From an uncultured Chlamydiae bacterium (GTDB lineage: Bacteria; Chlamydiota; Chlamydiia; Chlamydiales; CALBHK01): a stretch of DNA of 5,924 nucleotides. Positions 1 through 4,576 of the stretch are shown here, piece by piece. Both the position numbers and the translations under genes were made by a program. The DNA is taken from assembly GCA_937894565.1 (NCBI GenBank), contig CALBHK010000225.1, positions 1-5,924 on the forward strand, in the 5' to 3' direction. The notes under the pieces were generated by a model that saw only the letters and a program-made list of their open reading frames with translations, did not search any database and was not told where the DNA came from. Position 1 is the first letter of the stretch. Each line of letters starts with the position of its first letter.

Positions 1-1
1 T

Positions 2-17
2 TGCCGCTACAGCGGCA
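2..17. repeat. GC-rich inverted repeat just past the lipoprotein stop
   Basis: A perfect 7-bp inverted repeat (TGCCGCT, two bases, AGCGGCA) can be drawn as a 6-bp GC-rich stem with a 4-base loop. It starts 21 bp beyond the stop codon of the minus-strand lipoprotein. On the plus strand it is followed by C then TTTT, so it could be a weak or bidirectional terminator, including for a plus-strand gene ending before the window. On the minus strand the base after the stem is A and the rest is outside the window, so a T-tract cannot be checked. A second reading is the hairpin/cruciform known to lie just downstream of variable regions in some diversity-generating retroelements. The repeat is certain; its role is not. 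Confidence 0.45.
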
Positions 18-38
18 CTTTTGCCGTCAACAATCACG

Positions 39-2474
39 TCACTCGGCAGGCAAGCCACAGCGGAAGCCGACACTGCCGTTCGACCCAGAGGGCGAATAAT
101 ACCAATACGACGTCCAACGACCGACAGAGCCACCATAATACCAACTGCCCCCGGCAATCAGACCGCGCGAAGTATTGCCGTTGTCGGTATAAATGCTAAT
201 ATAGTCGCCATGAAATTTTGCAGTCATAGTAGAAATTTGCTTTGCGTTGCCGCCATCGTTGCCGACCATCGGCAAAGCCAATGGAAAATTAAAATACCCA
301 GCTCCAAATCCCTGACCTTGCCCCGTACCACCGACCACGCCATTAGAAATCGTCCAATCAAAGGTGTAGTTTGCAGCAACCTGGCCACCTGTTGTTGCAC
401 CTGGCCCTTGTATGCCATTAAATAGAAAGTTATTCATATCAAAACTCGAGGAATAACCATTTGATGTATCTACGACTGATTGAATTCCCGTGCAGGTATG
501 CGACGCCGTACTGCATGTCATCTGATCGCTGACCCATTGCCAGACGTTGCCGACATGATCTTGAACCCCATACCGAGATACGCAGTTCTTTGTTCCTACG
601 CTACCAATATTAAAAGAATCAGGCCCACCGGCTGCAACTCGCGCCAGCTCTGTTCCCGTAAAGGTAGTTGCAGTTATCCCTGAATGCGTGTTTGCGTTAC
701 AGTAATTTAAAGTCGTGTGAGTTGTTGCTCCACTCGTACTTTCATAACTTGAAATCTGAGTGTCTGTAAGTGGGTCTGACACTCCAGACATATCGGGTTC
801 TCCCGTCAACGTCCTCCATGCAGCCATAGCTCTGTACTCTCTATTTCTTAACAATCTCTTTGATCCGTAGTATCCGTCCGTAACTGCTTGGCATGTGGAC
901 ATTGAATTAGACTGATTAATGTTCACCATCGGAGGCTTAAATCCGCCATTTGATGCCGGGTCTACCGTATAAGCTAAAGCACGCTCAGCCGAACTTAAAC
1001 TTGAATTGTTTAAATCAACCCATCCGCCAGATTGTCGATAGTAACAAGTACCACCATCGGTGTCGTAGTAAACATTTCCTTGGGTACCAATAGTACTCGT
1101 TGGGGTCGCGGTTCCAAAACAATCACCGGCTGTGTTGGAAGCTCCACACATTCCCGTTCCGCCATTGGCTTGGCTTCTTGTCCAATTGCAAGCGGCCACC
1201 CAGCGATCTACAAACAAGTTATATCCGAAATCATAATACCCAGATGTCAAATTCAATGGCGACGCTGTTGGACCAGTAGAATAAGGCAATGCGCCGATTC
1301 CCGTGTAGACACAACGTTGATGGTTAAGAGCATCGCTCGAAAGACCCATCAGCTGACACATTTCGTAATTTGCGGCATCTCTGTGGACCAAAACCATATT
1401 GTCGGGAGGTATTTGAACTGTAACTCTATAAGCCGAGTCACTCACTGGCATTTCTTCAGGCCACCCTGTAGTTGGAATCAATACGACAGTGTAATCGTAG
1501 GCTTGAGGGCTTGCGGCAACATTTGTATCGCTACAAGTCTTCGGCCCCGTACCGCTCGCTGTGCAGACTCGACAGCTTGTTGTTAGGCTACTTGTACAGG
1601 CTGTTGTTGTGGTTGAATCCAACACGGCGCCTTGGCCAGTTCTTACTAGCGAGTAAGCTGTTGAGCTGACTGCACCCGTGAAAGCATTCCAAGTAATCAC
1701 CGTTTTTCTAGATTGCGGTGTGCCTGTCGGGGCACCGGGTGCATCGCCATAGGCTTGCACAAGCATTACACCTTTGTATTTCGTCGAAGTCTGTGAAGTC
1801 GTCTGAGCAGATTGTGACACTGAATTATCATACTCTATTCCCGCTGCCACAACTTTCGTGCTAAACGTGTAGGTTGTTCCTGACTTTAAACCTGTTGCAG
1901 AAAATGAGGTCGCGGAGTTTGTAGCACTTCCTAGTAATGTTGTTACGCCCCTGGACGTCCCATACACATTTACCGAGTCCGCAAAACTTCCAGCCGCTGC
2001 AAAATTTATTGTGGCCGTAGTCGTTCCTGTAATAGATACCGATGTTGCACCGGAATGAGTGTAGTTTCCTTTAAAATTTGAATTTCCATCGTTCAAAGTC
2101 GCATCAAAAGCTCGAACTACATAGTTATGAAATGTGCCCGCAGTTAACGATGAATGATTGTAACTTGTCGTTGACGATGAAACATTTGCGATCGCAGTAA
2201 GTGTTCCGTCGGTTCCCATTTCATAAATTCGGTATCCCGTTACCGAAGTGTCCGTTGCGAGACTCCACTGAATCCGCAATGACGTAGAACCCAACGCCGT
2301 CACAGAACTTACCCCAGAAAATCCAAATTCTTTTGTCGTTGGACTTGTAGTCGGAGTTGAAGACGCCGGAGACGATGTACTTCCCGAATCTCCACCGTTT
2401 AGACAACCACTCAACGAAACCGTGCCAATGAATGCCACCGCAATCAATAGCGACTTTTTCAATAAGATTTTCAT
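39..2474 (-). CDS. FN3-repeat lipoprotein with C-terminal FGE/C-type-lectin-like domain; possible DGR target
   Basis: This predicted 811-residue lipoprotein probably sits on the outer membrane. I chose the ATG at 2474 because it gives a compact signal peptide (MKILLKK, hydrophobic core, lipobox LSGC, lipidated Cys24). Upstream in-frame ATGs at 2492, 2516 and 2546 would add a poor N-terminal extension; no start has a strong ribosome site. Residue +2 is Leu, so inner-membrane retention by Asp is not indicated. A Ser/Thr/Pro-rich linker (~25-47) leads to FN3-like domains at about 48-139, 141-226 and, less clearly, 244-356. Residues ~357-811 match the FGE-sulfatase/SUMF1 family pattern: RLLRNREY (540-547), GNVWQW (642-647), GGSW (775-778), GFRC (803-806). 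The positions aligning with the two FGE catalytic cysteines are Tyr and Gly, so oxidase activity is unlikely; ligand binding is the inferred role. Sixteen cysteines besides Cys24, all in the C-terminal two thirds, suggest disulfides in an exported protein. Confidence 0.9.
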   Translation of the reverse strand: MKILLKKSLLIAVAFIGTVSLSGCLNGGDSGSTSSPASSTPTTSPTTKEFGFSGVSSVTALGSTSLRIQWSLATDTSVTGYRIYEMGTDGTLTAIANVSSSTTSYNHSSLTAGTFHNYVVRAFDATLNDGNSNFKGNYTHSGATSVSITGTTTATINFAAAGSFADSVNVYGTSRGVTTLLGSATNSATSFSATGLKSGTTYTFSTKVVAAGIEYDNSVSQSAQTTSQTSTKYKGVMLVQAYGDAPGAPTGTPQSRKTVITWNAFTGAVSSTAYSLVRTGQGAVLDSTTTTACTSSLTTSCRVCTASGTGPKTCSDTNVAASPQAYDYTVVLIPTTGWPEEMPVSDSAYRVTVQIPPDNMVLVHRDAANYEMCQLMGLSSDALNHQRCVYTGIGALPYSTGPTASPLNLTSGYYDFGYNLFVDRWVAACNWTRSQANGGTGMCGASNTAGDCFGTATPTSTIGTQGNVYYDTDGGTCYYRQSGGWVDLNNSSLSSAERALAYTVDPASNGGFKPPMVNINQSNSMSTCQAVTDGYYGSKRLLRNREYRAMAAWRTLTGEPDMSGVSDPLTDTQISSYESTSGATTHTTLNYCNANTHSGITATTFTGTELARVAAGGPDSFNIGSVGTKNCVSRYGVQDHVGNVWQWVSDQMTCSTASHTCTGIQSVVDTSNGYSSSFDMNNFLFNGIQGPGATTGGQVAANYTFDWTISNGVVGGTGQGQGFGAGYFNFPLALPMVGNDGGNAKQISTMTAKFHGDYISIYTDNGNTSRGLIAGGSWYYGGSVGRWTSYWYYSPSGSNGSVGFRCGLPAE
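69..152 (-). other. Candidate DGR variable region in the lipoprotein 3' end
   Basis: Residues 775-802 of the lipoprotein run from the GGSW anchor to just before GFRC. The stretch is rich in Tyr, Ser and Gly between fixed-looking residues: Trp778, Gly-Arg-Trp (785-787), Trp791, Ser-Pro-Ser (794-796). The eight codons after GGSW (779-786) all end in T or C, as expected if they derive from AAY template codons altered at adenines. TAT occurs five times. In known DGRs (Mtd of Bordetella phage, TvpA of Treponema) diversified residues lie at this place in the same fold, close to the C-terminus. No second, adenine-rich copy is present in the window, so this rests on pattern and context only. Ordinary FGE-like proteins can also end this way. 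Confidence 0.45.
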
Positions 2475-2553
2475 TTTAATACACTTTTGCATACGAAGAT
2501 CTGATCGGCAGGTCATGAATAAAACTAAAGAAATTTTGGAGCCCAATTTGATT

Positions 2554-2568
2554 GTCTAATTTTTAGAC
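2554..2568. promoter_or_regulatory. Inverted repeat GTCTAA-TTT-TTAGAC
   Basis: This is a perfect 6-bp inverted repeat with a 3-bp AT spacer, about 80 bp upstream of the lipoprotein start. It would lie inside the untranslated leader if the TATAAT at 2637-2642 is the promoter. The short symmetric form suits a dimeric DNA-binding regulator more than an RNA terminator, because the stem is AT-rich and no T-tract follows on the minus strand. Chance occurrence in AT-rich DNA is possible. Confidence 0.35.
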
Positions 2569-2636
2569 GAATCGCAGGACTTTTTGAGAGAAACACCTCT
2601 GTCCGGTTTTTTAAACTCTAGGCTTCGGTCTTGGTA

Positions 2637-2642
2637 ATTATA
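2637..2642 (-). promoter_or_regulatory. Candidate -10 box of the lipoprotein gene
   Basis: The minus strand reads a perfect TATAAT here. No recognisable -35 hexamer lies 16-18 bp upstream; that position is occupied by the GC-rich dyad at 2651-2666. This is what a regulated promoter with a poor -35 would look like, the dyad serving as operator or activator site. It implies a leader of roughly 155 nt before the ATG at 2474. The same bases also read TATAAA on the plus strand but without a -35 partner there. Confidence 0.35.
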
Positions 2643-2647
2643 AATAG

Positions 2648-2675
2648 ACCTGGCGGACATCCGCCACCCCCAGGT
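2648..2675. promoter_or_regulatory. Nested GC-rich dyad between the divergent genes
   Basis: The core TGGCGGA-CA-TCCGCCA (2651-2666) is a perfect 7-bp inverted repeat. An overlapping outer pair ACCTGG (2648-2653) and CCAGGT (2670-2675) forms an alternative 6-bp inverted repeat that shares TGG with the core, so the two pairings exclude each other. It stands out as a GC island in AT-rich DNA. A terminator is unlikely: no transcript needs ending here, the T-run lies 13 bp beyond on the plus strand, and none follows on the minus strand. An operator is the better guess because it overlaps the -35 position of the minus-strand TATAAT. Confidence 0.45.
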
Positions 2676-2732
2676 ATATCAATTTCCCTTTTTTTTCATG
2701 TATTTAATTGCTTCAATAGTCCCTGGTGCATT

Positions 2733-2760
2733 TTGACCATGAATTTACTTCATAAATAAA
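2733..2760 (+). promoter_or_regulatory. Candidate sigma-70-type promoter of the regulator operon
   Basis: TTGACC (2733-2738, five of six consensus bases) is followed after 16 bp by AATAAA (2755-2760, four of six). Transcription would begin near 2767, leaving a leader of about 120 nt before the ATG at 2888. A second weaker option is TTCAAC (2785-2790), 17 bp, TATGCT (2808-2813). In AT-rich DNA such matches are easily found by chance. Confidence 0.3.
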
Positions 2761-2798
2761 ACCCAAATTTTGGCTCAATAAAAATTCAACTCCAATAG

Positions 2799-2817
2799 AT
2801 TAAGTTTTATGCTTAAT
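2799..2817. repeat. Inverted repeat ATTAAG-N7-CTTAAT upstream of the regulator
   Basis: This perfect 6-bp inverted repeat with a 7-bp spacer lies about 70 bp before the response-regulator start and overlaps the weaker promoter option at 2785-2813. It could be an operator, including for autoregulation by the adjacent regulator, whose Fis-type helix-turn-helix would recognise a symmetric site. Nothing in the sequence proves this, and low complexity makes chance plausible. Confidence 0.3.
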
Positions 2818-2872
2818 TTCATCTAAAAAGTCCGGGCACCGTATTTGAATCAGTATTTCCATGTGAATTTGC

Positions 2873-2880
2873 GGAGGGGG
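2873..2880 (+). promoter_or_regulatory. Strong ribosome binding site of the response regulator
   Basis: GGAGGGGG precedes the ATG at 2888. GGAGG (2873-2877) is separated from the ATG by ten bases. It is the clearest Shine-Dalgarno sequence in front of a gene start here and fixes the start, which also matches the conserved receiver N-terminus. Confidence 0.75.
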
Positions 2881-2887
2881 CGCCGGA

Positions 2888-4279
2888 ATGAAACACAATA
2901 TCCTTTTAGTCGATGATGATTTTGCCTTTAGAAAAGCGATGACCTCGTTTTTAGAAGACGAAGGATTTTTCGTAAAAGCCGTTTCAAATGGCGATGAAGC
3001 GATAGCCCTAGTTCGCCAAAAACTGATTCCGTTTTCGTTGGCTTTGATTGACTACCACATGCCTGATATCAAAGGCCCAGCTACGATAAAGCAACTCAAA
3101 GAGCATTGTCCTGGGCTCACGATTCTAGGTTTATCGGGTGATGACTCGGTTGACGCGCACAATGATTCGCTTGAATCAGGCGCGGTGTTTTTCATAGAAA
3201 AAGATATCGGTGAGGCTAAACTCTTAAGTATATTGCATCGTGCTTGCCAAGAAGTTGAAAAACGCACAAAGCCGCTGACTGTATCTGGTCACAATGAAAA
3301 TCAAAAATTAATTGAATCTGTTGGGATGGTCGGCGTTTCTGAAGCTATGGCCGAAGTTGCAAGACTCATCTTAAAATTTGGCCCCGCGAATGATACCGTA
3401 CTGATTCGCGGTGAAATGGGCACTGGAAAAGAAAAAGTAGCTCGCGCCATTCACAATGCCTCGCCACGAGCCAATCGACCATTTGTTCCGGTGAATCTTG
3501 CAAGTATCTCATCAGGTGTTTTTGAAAGTGAACTTTTTGGCCATGAAAAGGGATCTTTTACTGGAGCCGCCAAAGATAGAATTGGGTATTTTGAAGCGGC
3601 CAATGGTGGCACACTCTTTCTAGATGAAATTGGAGAGCTGCCAAAACATTTACAAGCTAGCTTGCTTCGGGTTTTGCAGGAAAAGACAATCCTCCCCGTT
3701 GGATCTAACGAAACTAGGAGAGTTGATTTTAGGCTTGTTGCTGCGACAAATGCTCCGCTTGAAAATTTAATTGAAAAAAATTTCTTCAGAGAGGATTTGT
3801 TTTTCAGACTCAATGTTCTGCCTGTTTACATTAAGCCACTACGGGAGCGACCTGAAGATATCCCTATTTTGGCTCAGCACTTTCTAAATCTGGCAAACCT
3901 AGAACAGCGCCAAAACTTTGTTTTACTTGAATCCTCGGTCAATCAACTTAAAAAACTAAACTGGCCTGGTAACGTCAGAGAGCTTGAGCATTGTATTCGG
4001 TTTTTAGCAAATCTTTCAAATGGTCCTCATTTGGAGATTGAACTGCTGAAAGATCGCAAAGATCCAAATTTAACAACTAAGAAAAAAATCGATCTAGAAA
4101 CTTTGAAATTTACTCAAATGGCCAAGGAGAAAAATATTGTCCTTAAAGCCATCGAAGAGAGTGGATCGATTTCGGCGGCATCACGTCTGTTAAATATAAG
4201 TCGCAGCACTGTTCGTGAAAAAATGAAAAAATATGGAATTGAACTAAAACGAGAACTTTTACAAGGGGGAAAAGAATGA
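2888..4279 (+). CDS. NtrC-family response regulator, sigma-54-dependent transcriptional activator
   Basis: This is a full-length, 463-residue cytoplasmic activator of sigma-54 RNA polymerase. The receiver domain (1-~120) has the acidic pocket Asp9/Asp10, phospho-acceptor Asp55, switch Ser83 and Lys105; Lys105 is followed by Asp instead of the usual Pro. The AAA+ domain (~140-375) carries Walker A GEMGTGKE (175-182), the sigma-54 contact loop GSFTGA (222-227, a common variant of GAFTGA), Walker B LFLDE (243-247), sensor I around VAATN (284-288), the arginine-finger segment FREDLFFRL (300-308) and sensor II WPGNVREL (359-366). A Fis-type helix-turn-helix occupies ~418-451. Every key residue is present, so it should be phosphorylatable, hydrolyse ATP and open sigma-54 promoters. 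No cognate kinase is adjacent. Its stop overlaps the next gene's start by four bases (ATGA), indicating an operon. Its target promoters are not identifiable here. Confidence 0.97.
   Translation: MKHNILLVDDDFAFRKAMTSFLEDEGFFVKAVSNGDEAIALVRQKLIPFSLALIDYHMPDIKGPATIKQLKEHCPGLTILGLSGDDSVDAHNDSLESGAVFFIEKDIGEAKLLSILHRACQEVEKRTKPLTVSGHNENQKLIESVGMVGVSEAMAEVARLILKFGPANDTVLIRGEMGTGKEKVARAIHNASPRANRPFVPVNLASISSGVFESELFGHEKGSFTGAAKDRIGYFEAANGGTLFLDEIGELPKHLQASLLRVLQEKTILPVGSNETRRVDFRLVAATNAPLENLIEKNFFREDLFFRLNVLPVYIKPLRERPEDIPILAQHFLNLANLEQRQNFVLLESSVNQLKKLNWPGNVRELEHCIRFLANLSNGPHLEIELLKDRKDPNLTTKKKIDLETLKFTQMAKEKNIVLKAIEESGSISAASRLLNISRSTVREKMKKYGIELKRELLQGGKE
4263..4269 (+). promoter_or_regulatory. 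Ribosome binding site of the small exported protein
   Basis: AAGGGGG lies within the last codons of the response regulator, six bases before the ATG at 4276. Together with the ATGA overlap it indicates translational coupling and supports this small ORF as a genuine gene. Confidence 0.65.
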
Positions 4280-4569
4280 AAAAAACGACGATGATTATTT
4301 TAGCAAGCCTATTGGGTCTGAGCGTTTCAAGCATGGCTAATGAAGAGCAAGCTAAAAAACTGACTCCACTTCAGCTAAAGCAAATTGCATGGGCTATGAA
4401 AATACTTGGCGAAACAAAAGCGCTTGGTGTTTCTGAAAACCAATGTGTCAGTTTCGATCAGGATATTTTGAGTTTACTAGAGGCTGAAGGACATATTCAA
4501 AATGGTGGCACTCAGCCGACCACGGTTTGTTTCGGCGGAGGCCCTGGAGTCGGATCGGCAACAAAGTAG
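4276..4569 (+). CDS. Small exported protein of unknown function
   Basis: I do not recognise a family for this 97-residue protein. It begins with a clear Sec signal peptide: MKKTT, a hydrophobic core (about 6-18) and a likely signal peptidase I cut after Ser-Met-Ala at residue 21. That leaves a mature chain of about 76 residues in the periplasm or outside the cell. The mature part is predicted mainly helical at first (about 27-48) and has just two cysteines, Cys57 and Cys85, which could form one disulfide. It ends in a glycine-rich tail (FGGGPGVG). There is no lipobox and no second membrane segment. Its ATG overlaps the regulator's stop and the next gene starts 7 bp after its own stop, so it is co-transcribed with both. 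It could be a secreted signal, a periplasmic adaptor for the binding protein, or a structural factor; none of these is shown by the sequence. Confidence 0.85.
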   Translation: MKKTTMIILASLLGLSVSSMANEEQAKKLTPLQLKQIAWAMKILGETKALGVSENQCVSFDQDILSLLEAEGHIQNGGTQPTTVCFGGGPGVGSATK

Positions 4570-4576
4570 AATTTTT

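Larger units (their letters stand above)
2475..2887. other. Divergent intergenic regulatory region, no gene seen
   Basis: This 413-bp gap separates the start of the minus-strand lipoprotein from the plus-strand response-regulator operon, so promoters for both should lie here. Only trivial ORFs occur (for example 12 codons from 2699 and 6 from 2739), none with a ribosome site. The region is AT-rich with a GC-rich island at 2648-2675 and an 8-T run at about 2689-2696. It contains inverted repeats at 2554-2568, 2648-2675 and 2799-2817, described separately. I saw no sigma-54 -24/-12 element (GG, ten bases, GC in a proper context) on either strand. Confidence 0.8.

Noticed and set aside
21..425. 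Plus-strand ORF of 134 codons opposite the lipoprotein
   Set aside because: It lies fully antisense to a well-supported lipoprotein gene and its product is Arg/Thr-rich with no domain or ribosome site. The same holds for the plus-strand ORFs at 480-683, 1032-1586 and 1472-1669.
2475..2546. N-terminal extension of the lipoprotein to the ATG at 2546
   Set aside because: It would put 24 residues with Arg, Cys and Lys ahead of a textbook lipoprotein signal peptide and has no better ribosome site.
2648..2696. Rho-independent terminator (GC hairpin plus 8-T run)
   Set aside because: The T-run is 13 bp from the hairpin, and on the plus strand no gene upstream would need termination there.
2699..2737. 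12-codon plus-strand ORF in the intergenic region
   Set aside because: Very short, no Shine-Dalgarno, and it overlaps a promoter candidate.
2475..2887. Sigma-54 promoter in the divergent region, suggested by the adjacent NtrC-type activator
   Set aside because: No GG-N10-GC with the surrounding consensus was found. The nearest, within the GC dyad at 2651-2666, is one base too short on both strands.
2831..2887. Hairpin TCCGG...CCGGA enclosing the regulator's ribosome site
   Set aside because: Only five pairs plus two after a 3x3 internal loop, with a long loop; too weak to claim translational control.
3451..3813. Minus-strand ORF of 120 codons inside the response regulator
   Set aside because: It overlaps the conserved AAA+ core of an intact regulator and shows no protein features of its own. 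The ORFs at 3052-3267, 4143-4334 and 4738-5040 on the minus strand were rejected for the same reason.
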